From contig NC_134147.1 of NCBI RefSeq assembly GCF_033958435.1, forward strand, positions 42,650,001-42,714,000: a stretch of DNA of 64,000 nt. Direction: 5' to 3'. Below the pieces are notes generated by a model. That model made no database searches and was not told the origin of the DNA. It was given only the letters and a program-made list of their open reading frames with translations. The DNA is from Carettochelys insculpta. Taxonomy: Eukaryota; Chordata; Testudines; Carettochelyidae. Positions 1-13,003 of the stretch are shown in pieces (within the stretch, counting starts at the first letter, position 1; the number at the start of each line of letters is the position of its first letter). The translations under genes were made by a program, and so were the position numbers.

Positions 1-3000
1 AAGAGCCCGTGATTTTAAATCTTTAGCTTTTTATTATTTGTATACCTGTCTAATGACTCCTGGCTTCCTTGAAGAGACATGACTAGGAAAACTGGCATAT
101 ACTAATGCCCTTTAAGGCTTTCTCTTTGTTGTTTCTTTATACCTTTGGCATTCAGATCAAGCAAGTTTATTCATCTTGAAGCCAAAAATCACTTATGTAA
201 AATTTTCAACTCTGTTTATTATAAACATTAAAAAACCTCTCGCTTTCCCTCTGGATTCTGCCAGTGCTCGCCATTGCTCTAGTAACATCTGTGTGAGTAA
301 CCCTCCCCACCCACAGCTAGTGAAAATGTTCAAAAGGTTTCATGCATAATGCAAATGCAGGGGATTGCATTCGGGACTGTAATTTCAAGGCCATGTTTAT
401 ACAATCAAAGATTCCACAGGTGTTCATGCAGGACTGACGAGAGAAACCACTGGGGAATGATCTGCAGACACATGAGTCATTTTAGAAAGCATTTCAGGAA
501 GTTTGAGTAATTTGAAAATTAAAGCTGTACTGTGCATTGATAGGAAACCAGACCACAATAACAAAAAAAGAATGAAGTCAAATTTCAGGAATCTCCTTTC
601 TGCAAAATAATGTTTCCCATAGCTCTGCCAATCAATTTCTAGCCTGAGCTATTTAGTTGTTGCATCAATGCACGACACTTCTCTCATCTTTTAGCCACCC
701 TATTCTGTGGTTATTTGAGGGCATCTCACCAGCAGATTCATTAACTAGGACATATTAAACAGACTCATTTAAACCCAGTGTGTATGCTTTAAACCACAGT
801 GAGCACGAGGCACATCATTAACTTGTTTTCAACTCATGCTCTGCCCTGATATACTTTTTAGTGAGTATATTTGACACCAACAGTTTTACCAACAGTTCTT
901 TCACAAAGGGCAAAAAAGGCATGTGCAAGAGTCAAAGGGTATTTTTTTCTCCTTTTTTGCATGTGACATAAAATCAGTGACATGGCAGTGTGTCAGTAAA
1001 AAGGGTGGAAAATGAACTGGACTTCAACGTTAGCCGAAAAAAAAAAAAAAGAGCCAAGCACAAACACCCAGGCAGCTGAAAAGACACAAACAGTAGTAGC
1101 AAACCCGCAACCACATACCCATAGAAGAAGCTGATCTACAAAACTGAAAATTCCCCCACCTTGGTGTCTGCAAAATCCTGTTCCTTCCCCGCAAAAAAAT
1201 TCTTTGCCCTCCACATGCACACCCAAACCTCTCTCCCCAGCTCTCCAAGCTCCAAACAAACAGGCGGGCTGTGTCATGTGTCTTAAAGGCCGACAACTGA
1301 CTGTTGCAGACCTATGGAGGTGAATTCTAAAGTCAAAGGGCCCTTGTGGACAACACCTCCTTCAGCAGCACCCTATCTTCTGTACCAACCGGCTCAGAAG
1401 CCTCCATTAATGTTAACGTGGTCTAATTAAAATGAAAATCAATTTGCGTCAAAATTTCTCACTCCCTTTCCCAAACTGTTCCGTATTGTTGCTGTGTGCT
1501 GTTGGGGCTGAAGTTTGCCCACATTCAGGTTTCTGGGAATTATGCCAGTGAATTTGATGGGTGCAAATTTGAGCCTCGGAACAGCTGCCTCCATCCACCT
1601 CCGAGGTGGCTGCCCTTCACTGATGGCAACAGTGTTTCTACAGGACTGTAGTTCGTAATGTGCTGCAGAAGCATAGGGAATGGAAGGTTCTAAGCAACAG
1701 GCAGAGAATACTATCTCTGTGTCTCCTTTCTTATTTTGCTAGTTTTGCCATTGTCCTATATATACAGCAAAGTGGTTATTATAGGGGGTCCTCAGACAGA
1801 AGTTGTTTCACACTTAGGCCACTGAAACTGTGAGGAACATTATATAAAAATTCATCACACTTACATCATTACATCATTTAGCAAATGGAAAATTCATGTA
1901 CTGTGCCTGTGCCTCCATCTTAGTGTACCCTCCCAGAATCCTCTGCGACTCTCCTCTGTCTCATTTTCTGATTCAGTGTTGTGTGTAGCTTGTGCTTAGC
2001 GCGTACATTGACGACTTTATCGCTTTATATCACACTGTACCCTGTCCATCTGAATATTATTTCGTATGGGGAAAATGCTGCATTATATGTCATTTCACTT
2101 TACATCGCAACTTTACGGTCCCTATCCCTGATGTATATCAATGATCCCCTGTACTACTGCAAACCTTGATCCTGCAGCAGGGGTCAGGCGGCTAAACCCT
2201 TGCACCTGTGCAAAGCTCTGTGGACTGTAACTAGACTCTGCACAGGCTTGAAGAACTGCCAGCATGGATCAAATTGTGGGCTTTGGATAAATTCACTTAT
2301 TTCCCTTCTGAATCTTTATGATCAGCTGCAGTGTGGATTTCCACAACCAGTCCTCATGCCTCACACACTTTCTGCCTGGCCAAGGATATTTTTGCATTCC
2401 AAACAAAGGCTTCTTTTTGTAAGGCTCTGATTATTGTATTTAGAGGCCTGATTTCCCTTCTCACTGGTACCCTTCTACACCACTATAGTGCCATTGATTT
2501 AGTTGAAGTTATTCCTGATTTACCATGTTCATCCTATGAACAGAATCTCACTCTAGATGGAGGATTTTTTTTTACATCCTCTGCCATAACAGCCTATGCT
2601 CTTGCCATGGCACAGCTGAATCTAGCCAAGCAACCTCTAGATGGCTCTTGAGGCTTGTTTTGTCTATTCGTTCTGAAGTAAGTCTGTAACATGTTGTACC
2701 CAGCTGATGTATTAGGCCTGCATTAGTTTTTAAGTATTGGAGAAAAAATATATCAAGGAATATTTTACTACAAGGAAACATTTCTCTTTGCATTGCCAGT
2801 CTTGCCTACATGTCAGAGTATTATCACAAAGTAGAACACTGGTCCTCTGGAGACATACAGAGATGTTTGCTGTTTAATATCTTGTAAACTGTCCTGATGG
2901 CATTTTCTAGTTGTGCATGTTTTACAACAGATTCTTTTCCAAATTTGGGTGTGCTAGTTATCCCCCTATCATTTATCCTTGTCTCAACTTATGGGGAAAA

Positions 3001-3533
3001 AGCACCATCGTGGGGTTTTGCTTATGGGGAGAATCACGTGTGTTCTGAGTAATTCTTGGGAAAGGCGGTGCCTTTAATGTTCTCTTCAACAAAATGAGAA
3101 CTAAACATTAAAAAAGTATCTGTTTGACTTGTGAAATCCCAGTCCTTGACTCACTCAGAAATTCTATTTACAGAAGCACAGCCCTTTTACACACTGTAGA
3201 GGGCATCTGGGGTTTATTCTTGATCCACGCAGAAGTGGGGAAAATCTGGAGTTAGGGGAAAAAAAAAGTTAATACAGATGCTTAGAGCTAAGGTGACTCT
3301 GAGAATTTCAAACTACCAAATAAAACATACACATAATTTGCTCTTCATATTATATGCATTTCTTGTAATCAAAAAGAAGATGAAACAAAGTGGCAATTGA
3401 GAAGGAAAAGTTAGTTAGGCACCATAATCTCTGGCTATGCCTTGACTGCAGACGTTTTCTGAGAGACTGGAGGCCTCTCGTAAGAAGTTTGCCACATCCA
3501 AAGAACATGTCTGCTTTTCTGATACCACACTTG
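1..3533. other. Unlabelled AT-rich sequence, no gene recognised
   Basis: No exon, known repeat or RNA gene was recognised. A run of 14 A lies at 1037-1050. An octamer-like ATGCAAAT sits near 350-357 in AT-rich DNA. The open frames here are short, overlap on both strands, and carry no recognisable domain, so they look like chance openings. The final three bases, TTG at 3531-3533, are the left target duplication of the transposon that follows. Confidence 0.6.
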
Positions 3534-4255
3534 AGCTACGTCTACATGGGGATGCTACATCGAAATAGCTTATTTCGATGTAGCGAAATCAAAATAAGCT
3601 ATTTCGATGAATAGCGTCTACACGTCCTCCAGGGCTGGTGCCGTCGACATTCAATGTCGACGTTGGGCAGCACCACATCGAGGTAGGCGCTGCAGGGGAG
3701 CGTCTACACGCCAAAGCGTCACACATCAAAATAAGGGTGCCAGGAACAGCTGCAGACAGGGTCACAGGGCGGACTAGCACTTTCGGGGCAACAGCTAGCC
3801 GCTCCCTTAAAGGGCCCCTCTCAGACACACTTGCATGAAACAGCACAAGATCCACAGAGCCGACAACTGGTTGCAGATCCTGTGCATGCAGCATGGATCC
3901 CCAGCTGCAGCAGCAGCAGCCAGAAGCCCTGGGCTAAGGGCTGCTGCACATGGTGACCATAGAGCCCCGCAGGAGCTGGAGAGAGAGTCTCTCAACCCCT
4001 CAGCTGATGGCCGCCGTGGCGGACCCAGCAATTTCGATGTTGTGGGACGTGGATCGTCTACACGTGCCCTACTTCAACGTTCAACGTCGAAGTAGGGCGC
4101 TATTCCCATCTCCTGTTGGGGATAGCAACTTCGACGTCTGGCCGCCTTACTTCGATTTCAACTTCGAAATAGCGCTCACCACGTCTAGACGTGGTGCGCG
4201 CTATTTCGAAGTTGGCACGGCTACTTTGAAGTAGCTGGCTCGTGTAGGCGTGGCT
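3534..4255. mobile_element. Inverted-repeat DNA transposon, copy A (PIF/Harbinger-like?)
   Basis: The left end AGCTACGTCTACA and the complement of the right end AGCCACGCCTACACG form terminal inverted repeats. TTG flanks both sides (3531-3533 and 4256-4258), fitting a 3-bp target duplication. Subterminal palindromes built on ATCGAAATA / TATTTCGAT occur near the left end (14-bp arms around gct at about 3553-3583) and TTCGAAATAGCG motifs near the right end. The interior (about 3730-4020) is non-palindromic and CAG-rich. It contains a short frame beginning MQHGSPAAAAAARSPG that is also found in copy B at 57989-58698, but here it loses that frame after about 35 codons. A 3-bp duplication suggests PIF/Harbinger, though TTG is not the usual TWA target. 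Confidence 0.75.
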
Positions 4256-5640
4256 TTGGAAAAGCAGACGCGTTCTGCCAACATCCCTGTATACCTTGTG
4301 CCATGAGTCAGAAGCAAAGTCCTGAGAGAGTGGCTTTTCCTGACATGTGGATGGGCCAAATGTCAGGAAAGCCTCTTCCAACAGAACTGTTGGCAAAAGA
4401 TATACGAATTGTTCACCACAATTTGCATATATTTTGCCAACAGTTCTCCACAATCTAGTCCTAACCTGATGGACAAAGAGATGACTATACAGCTGCCTGT
4501 ACACCTACCTGATCCCAAGGAAGGATCCAGATGCCTCTTATAATGCCCCTCTGCTTAGCATTTGGTCTTTTAATGGCTGACCAAACTCTGCATGATTTGG
4601 GTACTTACGCCACTGCTGGTAGATGAGGAGAAAATAATGGGCTTTGTAATGAATTTTTCAGATGACAAATGCATTGTTATAGTTCTATTGCATGTAGATA
4701 ATAAACTTTTTGCATGAGACAACTTTCCCCTCCTAAACGGCTAAAATAAAATTTAAAATGCAAATCAAAAATCTTTATTATAAGCATGGAATCTTTGCCT
4801 GAGAAGCCTAATATTGGCTCCAAGGTAAATAAAGTTTGGAGATGCTGCCTTCAACTCAAATTTGCACGATAACCCTCTTGCCTCCAGGGTAGTAAAGCAT
4901 TACAGACTTTTTAATTATACATTGAGGCCTTAGTGACTAAGCATCAGCCGGCTAATTTAACATTAATAAAGTATGAAGCTAAAACAGATTCAGTGCATTC
5001 TTTGTTCCAAAGGTTAATACCTTTACATATTACTTCTGGGGATAAAAAGCTGTAACATTTATGAAAAAAATGTTATGTTAGTGTGGACATCAGCCCCAGT
5101 TACCGTAATTGGATGACTGATGCCTATTTTCGAAAAAAGTCTTATTTCTCCTTCAGATGTCACCCATCACAATCAGCACACAAGGCCAGACTCTGAGCTG
5201 GAGAAAACTGGTGTCACTCAATTGAAACAGAAATGTGCAAACTTACATTGGGTGAAGAGTACTTGTTCACAACAGAGACCCTTTCCTGGATACACAACTG
5301 AACTGCTGGAATATCAATGTGCTCTTGCAGCCAAAAAGCATGCTGTAGAACTTGACTCCCAGGTCAATGCCTGAGCCATACTCCTAAAATAGGATAAATT
5401 CAATGTGATAAATTAAAAAAAAAATACTTGATGAGTGATATTGGAAAACAATAAAATTGATCATCTGATCTTGTGCATTGGGTCCAGCCCTGCCCCAGGT
5501 GAGCTCTATGGAGGAATACTCTACTCACAATGAAGTTAGACAGTGCAGTGTTACTTAAAGCTGTAACCCCAAGTGGTATTACTGCTTCCTGTTTAAAAGT
5601 GATAGTGTGATCTGTTCTAGTTTTTTAATACAACGGAATG
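4256..5640. other. Unlabelled sequence
   Basis: No gene or repeat was recognised. An 84-codon open frame at 5120-5374 has no known domain, and nothing around it suggests an exon. Confidence 0.5.
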
Positions 5641-5816
5641 ACCTGGAGCAGTGGCTGTCAGCCTTTCTAGGCTACAAGTCTGTAACTGTTTTCAGGCACC
5701 TGATTTGTCTTGCATGGCCCTGAGTTTCGTCTCACTTAAAACCAACTTGCTTTCAAAACCAGACATAAAAGTGCAAATGCCACAGCACTCTATTACTGAG
5801 CTATTGCTCACTTTCT

Positions 5817-6433
5817 CATAGAATCATAGAACACTAGAACTGGAAGGGACCTCTGAGGTCATCAAGTCCAGTCCCCTGCACTCAGGGCAGGTCCAAGCAT
5901 AATCTGTATCACCCCTGTTAGATATTTGTCTTACCTGTTCTTAATATCTTCAATGATGGAGATTCTACAACCACCCTTGGCAATTTATCCCAGTATTAAC
6001 CACTCTGACAGTTAGGAAATTTTTCCTAATGTCCAATCAAAACCTTTCTTGCTGGAATTTAAGCCCATTGCTTCTTGTTTTATTTTCAGAGTGTAAAGAG
6101 AATGATTTTTTCTCCCTCCTCCTTGTAATATCCTTTTAGGTACTTGAAAGCGGCTGTCATGTCCCCACTCAGCCTTCTCTTTTCCAAACTAAACAAACCC
6201 ATTTCTTTTAATATTCTTTCATTGATCATAACTTCTCGACCTTGTTGCTCTTCTCTGGACCCGCTTCAATTTCTCCACATCTTTCCTAAAATGTGAGGCC
6301 CAGAATTGGGCACAGTATTCCAACTGAGGCTTAATCAGTGCAGACTAGAGAGGAAGGATTACTTCTCCTGTCTTCCTCTGTAAATGCATCCCAGAATCAT
6401 GGTTGCTTTTTTTTAGCAACAGCCTTACACATT
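5817..6433 (-). mobile_element. CR1 LINE, 5'-truncated, nested in hAT
   Basis: The CR1 3' end reads tcatagaatcatagaac on the plus strand, followed by the conserved gggacct...gaggtcat...agtccag block. The copy then runs back through the 3' untranslated region and the last part of ORF2 (frame broken). It stops near 6433, where hAT sequence resumes. It therefore inserted after the hAT. Confidence 0.88.
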
Positions 6434-6602
6434 GACCATATATTTATAAAATAAGTCAGTTTCAATGTAACTATTGCAGTTACATGTCAAGGTATAATAT
6501 AGAGAGCAATGCAAATAAATAATTGTATGATATTTTAGTTTGCACTGACTTCACTAGTGTTTGATATATTCTAAAATTAGGTAAGTGTCTAGATGAGTTG
6601 AT

Positions 6603-7048
6603 AAAATGTCTTGGAGGGGTAGCTGTGTCAGTCTGGAGCTTCACAAGTAACAAGCAGTCCCGTGGCACCTTACAGACTAACAAATTTATTAGAACATGAG
6701 TTTGTGTGAGTAAAACCCACTTCATCAGATGGAAATGGAGTGAAAAACAGAATCCAAGGTTTATATAGCAGGGAGTGGGGGGAGGAGGTGGGAAGTTACC
6801 TATCACTAGTAGGAGCAGTTAATTTCCCCACCTTTGATATACACAGGAATGGGACACATCCAACTTAATTTGCTTTGGTCATTAACCTCCTTCCTCCCCC
6901 TTCACCCTCTTCCTTCCCTGCTACATAAACGCTAGATTCTGTTTTTCCACTCCATTTCCATTGGAAGAAGTGGGTTTTACCCACAAAAGCTCATGACCTA
7001 ATAAATTTATTAGTCTCTCAGGTGCCACAGGACTGCTTGTTCCGGGTA
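6603..7048. mobile_element. Foldback (head-to-head) repeat with hammerhead-like arms, copy 1
   Basis: Two inverted arms (about 6603-6780 minus-oriented, about 6920-7048 plus-oriented) share the core aactaataaatttgttagtct and the ggtgccac block. They are joined by a centre that is itself inverted (tatatagcaggga against ccctgctacataa). AGTTGAT flanks the unit at 6596-6602 and 7049-7055, a 7-bp target duplication inside the older hAT. The left arm keeps CTGATGA and a GTGGG/CTCAC stem (minus strand). The right arm keeps a perfect GTGGG/CCCAC stem but has AAAA where GAAA is expected. Confidence 0.8.
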
Positions 7049-7124
7049 AGTTGATGTACTCCCGGAAGACCTCTGTGTACCCCAGCAATATGCATACCCC
7101 TGGTTAAGAACCAGTGACCTGGAG

Positions 7125-10100
7125 TGTCCATTTCTGCAGCAAACACCCATGTACCCTAGTAAATCATGTCTTGCACCTTGTAAGAGCTCAGTTCTTAGGG
7201 AAGCCCCTGGATTTACACAGCAGACATTCACCCAGAGCAGAAACTGGAACACTGAAATGGGTCTAATATGCCTGAGGCCAATTTAAAAACATCCTTTTGA
7301 ATGTCAACTTCCTTTATAGGCCATACATACACAAAGAAAAAAAAACAGGTTAGCCACAAACTATTACAACAACCTGCAGATTATAAGGTAATTAAATGTG
7401 AAGCAAGCAAGTGTAGTACTCCAGGAGTAATTTACCTCTTGGTGTGGGGAGCTGATATTTTCTGATGTTTCTCACTAATGCAAAATGAATGATCATTGGG
7501 AGCTCAAGCCTTCCAGAGCTAAGGAATTAACATCTTCTCCACCTGTATCTTTCACTTCTTAACACCCTTGATGACATTCTAATTTAGAAAGCAGCAATAA
7601 CCGTAGGGTAGCTGTCTTTAAAGGTAGTTACCATGCAATTTTATGGCCAATGTTTAAAAATACCGTGACAGTCTGATAAGGCCATCCTGAAACACCCCAC
7701 CTCTTAGCAGGTGTTGAGCCTGATAGGGAATGCTAAGTGTGTTTTGCTAAAGTTGAGGCTAATTATGCAACCCAGATACAGGGAAGTATCAATTACTGTC
7801 TAGACAGGATTTGAGTGGAACTTCACGTTGTAGCATTATTTCTTGATTAATAAAACCAACCCCACTGAAGGGGATGTATTTGGTCCTCGGCAGCACGTGG
7901 ATTACGTTTGAGAACAGGGTATGAAAGGCATCTGCTTATAGTTAGAAGAAATAATGTGGATAAAATATGACCTGGCCTATATTCTTACCCAATACTTGAA
8001 CTGAACTAGGAAGTTAAACTATGGTGGTAGGTTTTTAGCTTTCAAATATACTTCCAGATTTTTTCTGGGGACTTTTGTCCATTTACAGGCAAAGCATAGA
8101 TGGAAGCCCAAGTTAGGTTGGTTGGAGTTTAATAGGGTTGCACTAATACTCAGGAAAAAACAATTCCTGATGTTTTCTGCAGTTCAAATCAACATTCACA
8201 CGACCAGAGGTTATTAAATACAAAGTGCTCTTTAAACTGATCTAAAAAAATGAGTTGTCTTTTTAGATGTTTGTAAATTGCAGAAGGAATCCACTTTATT
8301 GGGCTACAATGTGTAGTCTTCATCTAATTGCTTAAATGTCTTACAGCACAAGTGCAGTCATTATTGGGTCCCAATTTAGGAAAGCCCTTAGGAACAATGC
8401 CAAAAGCTTAACTGAAAGAGTGCTTTCTTGAATGGGGATCTCATATATTTATACTTTTTGTCTTTTACAGCTTGGAAAGAGATGAAAATGGTCAGTCCAC
8501 ACTCTCCTCTATGTATTTTCTTGAATAAACCGAAGGTAGTTTTAATGGAAAAATAGGTGTAAAAGGACACCACAGTACGTTACTTACATTCATCATTCAC
8601 AGCTGGATGGTTTCTGGTGCTCTTTCATCTCTGCCCTAGCTTGACAATTATATGGATATCCTTCCTCATGTGGGTCTGTGATCATAGAGATGTCCTTGAC
8701 TATCATATGGATATCATACGAATGCCTTTCTATAAACTTCTGTGTTGCAAATGTCAGAGCCATGGAGACAAAAAAAAGTTCGGCATTGTTGTCCACACTT
8801 GGGAGAGCCTTGCCCAGAACCATCCCCAGTAGAGAGCATTAATCCATGAGTGGGTGGCACAATTTGAGAGGTCCCACCACAGTTCAGACAAGCAGAGGCA
8901 GAGAAGAAGAAAAGAGCATCAAAAACTGCCTCCCACTCCTCCAGCAGCTACCAACACCTGCCCCTTCTGAGATAAGACCTGCAGCTCCAGAATCAGGTTG
9001 ATCAACCACCAATGGACTCACAAATAGGAGGGTGCAATGAAGACATCCTACTTGTTATTGAGTGACCTCTGAGAGATAGTCAGCCTTATAAGTGGGGACT
9101 CATCTGGAATGAACTGCTGGAAGGTCTCAGAAGCTTGGAACATGCTTCTTCAGCTGAAGTCTCCGCTCTGCTTCTGAGTAACGCCCAAGGGCACAGAGAC
9201 TTCACTCTTCCTTGTCAGTGGTCTCAGTCCCTGACCATGCAGACACTTAGACACATAATTAACTTTAGTACTCTGTGCAATCCCAGTGGGACTACTTGGT
9301 AGTAATGTTGGGTATTTGTGGGCTCAAGGCCTTATAAACATACTATTGCCCTATATTTGAACATAAGATCTTCCATCAACATCAAATTGCCCTTCACAGT
9401 TCACCCTCTATGTGGACTAAAACACCGAGGGAATGACTTTTGCTCCTTAGCAGGCCTGCCAACAACGGGCCGGGGGAGAGAGGGAGTAGGGAGGTGTTGT
9501 GGAACTTGCACAGGGACCCCACATTTCAACAGGGCCTGGAGCTCCTGGCCACTGCTGCTACTTACTGAGGCAGCAGTGGTGGCCAGAGCTCCACAAATGC
9601 GGTGGAAATGCTACTCTGTGTGGCTTTGAGGGCTGTGAGGGAGGGCTCAATACCATGTTCTAGGCTGCACCAAGGGCTGACTGCCCTCAGCCACGCCCCA
9701 AGGCTCCACCCCTTCTGGGGGCATTGAGCAGCCCCTCCACATACACCTTGTCCCTGGGCCCATGATGTCTGTTGGCCTTACTGCTCCTTACAAAACCAAA
9801 GCAATATGAATACACCCAAACCAGCACAAATAACCATGTTCTCAGAATATATACAAACACACAAGGCCTAACCATAGATACTCTGTGCTCTGATTGGTCC
9901 CTTTCAGCTTCTAAAACACAGGCCATGGTGCCTGCCACTAACGGGATCATAAATTATTTAAAGAGGGGCAGTAGCATTCCTTTTCACTGCACTTGGTAAA
10001 TTTAACACAGAACATAGTGATCATGGCATCACCCTATGATCACAGAACACCAGAACCACAGGCTTGAAATTAGGAGGCAGCAGGTTTAAAACAAATAAAC

Positions 10101-10857
10101 AACACACAACACACCATCAACCTATGGAGCATGTTGCCAGAATTAAGTACAATTTTGGGGGGAGCTAAAAGGAGGCAGCTGGCAGCTTTTCCATTGAGCC
10201 CCAAGTGAGAGCACATGCTGTGAGGGACAGGGCATCCCTTTCTCTGCTGCTTCCTCTGTTGGGCAGGTGCCCAACTTGCTGGCTCTCTGCAGGAGATGAT
10301 CAGCTCACCAGCTGTTATGGCCTCCACCAATGGACGGATGAATGCACTTTGCAGGATACAACAATAGGTACTGCTGGCCCAGTGACTTCTCTACAGGGAT
10401 GAAAGTTGGAAGAGAAAAAATGCATCATCATCCCTTTGGCCTGCCTGAAAATTGGAATGGAAAAGTCCTTGCCTTTATTTTGTACTCCTTGATCAGGGAA
10501 CAGGATGATTTGATGGCAGCTGCATCCTCAGTTGAGTAGATAAGCAATGTAAACTCAGGAGGTCTGAAGCATCAGAGAGCTCAGAGATATCCACCATGGG
10601 CCATATTCGGCGGTGGCTTGACAATTCAGCTCATGGCAGAGGAATTGTGTGCAGTTATGGCCAGACTGCAAATGATCCCAAGGACTTGGATAAAAAAGAG
10701 AGGGTCTGGGTTAGGGACAAGTAAAGGTTCTTCTGCTGATCAGAAGAAAATCTGGTGTTTAGTTTTAGGGTTGCTTTTTTGCTGTATGTCTATGAGGCAA
10801 ACAGAACCCACGCCACACCTGCCACAGTAAACTCAGATCTATCAGTAAATGACAAAC
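7125..10857. other. Unlabelled sequence with a GC-rich patch
   Basis: No gene was recognised. About 9440-9770 is GC-rich and resembles degraded repeat DNA of unknown class. The paired antisense frames around 8593-8832 mirror each other and have no domain. The rest is ordinary AT-rich sequence. Confidence 0.5.
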
Positions 10858-10867
10858 ACACAATGCC

Positions 10868-11030
10868 CAACAGTGACAGAGAGGTGGCTGTGTCAGTCTG
10901 TGTTCTGCCAAAACAAAAAAGCAGTCATGTAGCACTTTAAAGACTAACAAAATAATTTATTAGGTGATGAGCTTTTGTGGGACAGGCCCACTTCTTCAGA
11001 CCATAGCCTTACCAGAACAGACTTACCAAA
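10868..11030 (-). mobile_element. Single-arm copy of the hammerhead-like short repeat
   Basis: This is one minus-oriented arm of the family seen in the foldback at 19020-19526. It contains the complements of gtctttaaagtgcta and GAAGTGGGCCTGTCCCAC. The 10-mer ACACAATGCC occurs on both sides (10858-10867 and 11031-11040), so it inserted independently and is truncated at its 5' side. The ribozyme-like core at 10973-10999 (minus) has CTGAAGA and a perfect five-pair stem, but AAAA in place of GAAA. Confidence 0.8.
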
Positions 11031-11040
11031 ACACAATGCC

Positions 11041-12490
11041 TGGGGATCCAACCACTCAGGTCCGTAGAAAAATTCCCGTGGACTTCAACAAAGCAGGTCC
11101 AGGCCCTTGTCAGGTAACATGCCCATAGAGCAGTCTGCAGCCTCAAGGCCTTCAAGAGCAGCCTGCACACCTCAGAGAGCAAGAGTAGGTACCGCATTCC
11201 TGTGGTACAACCAAGTTCCCATCCCTGTGTTACAGCCTTGGACCCCTTAAACATAAACACGCGATAGCCATATCATCTCCTAACACCAGTCTTTAGACAT
11301 GGGAACCCAGAAAGACCAGTAACCAAGGCAACTTTGGCTTCAGCCCCATGAGAATGTTAAAAGTGACGTTGAGCCAATATGCACACACCCAGTAAACAGC
11401 TAAGGGATAAAATCCCTGTGAGGTCCCTCCCCAGCTGAGTTTTGACTGAGGACTCTCAGGAGTGCCCTGGACCTTTTTCCTCCAGGTGGAGCAACATCTG
11501 CTGCAGCCCTAATGTAAGGTACTTCGGGACTGGAACTTTCCACAGCAGAAAGGGATGTAAGCATTCCATATAGCCTCTTGTCCAGATATATACACATTCC
11601 TGTTGTACTTAGTTTATCAACATGTACCTTGTGAATGAGTTGCAGTAACTTAGAGTAGATAAGCCTGACAAAGTACTATTATTCCCTAATTGGTTCTGTG
11701 TTGAAGAGAACCCCATAAACCCTGTCCGGCCTTGGCCTTGTGAGTTGACAGCACTAAATTCACAACTTTGAAGAGACTTGTTTGCCATGGTTTATGCTGG
11801 CAGTCAATAGTTCACCAGAGAGCTTATCAGCTATTAAAGCCGCAGATGCAATGCCGAGGCAATAGTTACGCGCAGATTCCTTCTGTTGTATTTATTTTAA
11901 AGATCGCACTGAATGCACAGGGAGCTTCAATTACAAAGGATTAGGGGACTGCATTTAGCATGTGCTGTGAACTTGCATTAAATGATCAAATGCTAATGCA
12001 AAAATTACTCTTTTAGAGAAAAAAAGAATTAGCATAAATTAATATAGTTCCATATGTACAAGTTCTACAAGGTAACAAAGTATCTCATCACAAATGTATA
12101 AATATTTAATTCAATTCTTCCTGATGCTGGCGCATAGAGCTACAGCAGAGCATAGAATACGAATTAAGAAGAGGAAAAATAAGTATTGTGCTATTAGAGT
12201 TCATAGAAAGGTCATCATACTTGTTACAGCTTTGCTATTCATTTTACTCTACTTTCCAGAGAGGGTGCGTGTGTGTGGGTGCACAGGCACACTCTCAAGG
12301 CAATCCCAGAAATTTTCCTGGGGGAAGCAAGTAAGTTGTCAGCAGTTTGGCAGAGGAACTGCAATGCAGAGGAGGCCGGTCCAAAGCCAACCGATGTCAC
12401 TGGAAGGCTTTCTGTTGGCTTCAATGAGATAGAATCAGGCCCGCAGTCTCTGGCATCCTTATGGGTACAGTGCAGCCTCCATACTTAAGC
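11041..12490. other. Unlabelled sequence
   Basis: No exon or repeat was recognised. About 11830-12070 is AT-rich and contains several ATTAGCAT and TTAATTA-like motifs. It could include non-coding conserved sequence, but nothing proves it. Confidence 0.45.
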
Positions 12491-12491
12491 A

Positions 12492-12810
12492 GCCAGCATA
12501 TCTGATGCTTACTGGGCTCCTAGAAGACATTTAGGGATGAGTTACAACTAAATAATAGCACAGAACGCTGAGGAAACATAGGACCAGCCACAATGAGTCA
12601 GACCAAACGTTCATCTCGCCCAGTATCCTGTCTTCTGCCAGAGACCAACGCCTGATGCCCCAGAGGGAATGAATAGAACTGGTGAGCTAGGACTGAGACC
12701 ATGGGAAACCTGGCCACAACTGTGATAAGTGGATATCCAGCTAACTAATATCATGTCAGGCTACGGAAGTTGCCAGATGAGAGAGGGTCATATCAGAAAG
12801 GTTCAGCCTG
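12492..12810. mobile_element. TA-target MITE, partial, split by a CR1 tip
   Basis: It matches the copies at 18195-18517 and 46322-46637, including the shared block caactaaataatagcacag and the gataagtgg...ctaactaa block. The right end reads GGTTCAGCCTG followed by TA. The left end is missing. Its middle is interrupted by a CR1 3' end at about 12573-12685. Confidence 0.7.
12573..12685 (-). mobile_element. CR1 3'-end fragment
   Basis: About 110 bp of the CR1 subfamily whose 3' end reads acataagaacggcca on the plus strand. Recognisable blocks are gagtcagaccaaa, cagtatcctgtcttc and ccagagggaatgaa. It lies inside the TA MITE and so is younger than it. Confidence 0.75.
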
Positions 12811-12864
12811 TACTTCTGTCCTTCCAACCAAAGCAGCCTCATCTTTAGGGTCTTGTCATAGCTT

Positions 12865-12990
12865 TTAGATGCGAGAGAAGGTTTCAAAGCAATCCTGGAG
12901 ACAAGCTGGGTCTGTTACTGGACCAACTTCTGTTAGCGAAGGAGACGAGCTTTCGAGCTTACATGGAGATCTTCCTCATGTCTTCTTCTG
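12865..12990 (-). mobile_element. Penelope-like element 3'-end fragment
   Basis: Read on the minus strand, it carries gagctcgaaagctcgtctc-type sequence and aacagaagttggtcc, the same family as 44397-44520. The hammerhead-like core is decayed: the CUGANGA box is lost, while the CTCGAAAGC part is kept. Confidence 0.6.
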
Positions 12991-13003
12991 TGAAAGCTTG
13001 AAG

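Larger units (their letters stand above)
5649..7116. mobile_element. hAT-type MITE, interrupted by two later insertions
   Basis: The element begins CAGTGGCTGTCAGCC and ends with the inverted counterpart (GGTTAAGAACCAGTG). Both ends are bordered by the identical 8-mer ACCTGGAG (5641-5648 and 7117-7124), which is the hAT hallmark. hAT sequence proper covers about 5649-5815, 6434-6602 and 7049-7116. The gaps are a CR1 (about 5817-6433) and a foldback repeat (6603-7048). There is no transposase frame, so it is non-autonomous. Confidence 0.85.

Noticed and set aside
8593..8832. Sense/antisense open-frame pair as overlapping genes
   Set aside because: Mirror frames of one stop-poor stretch with no recognisable product.
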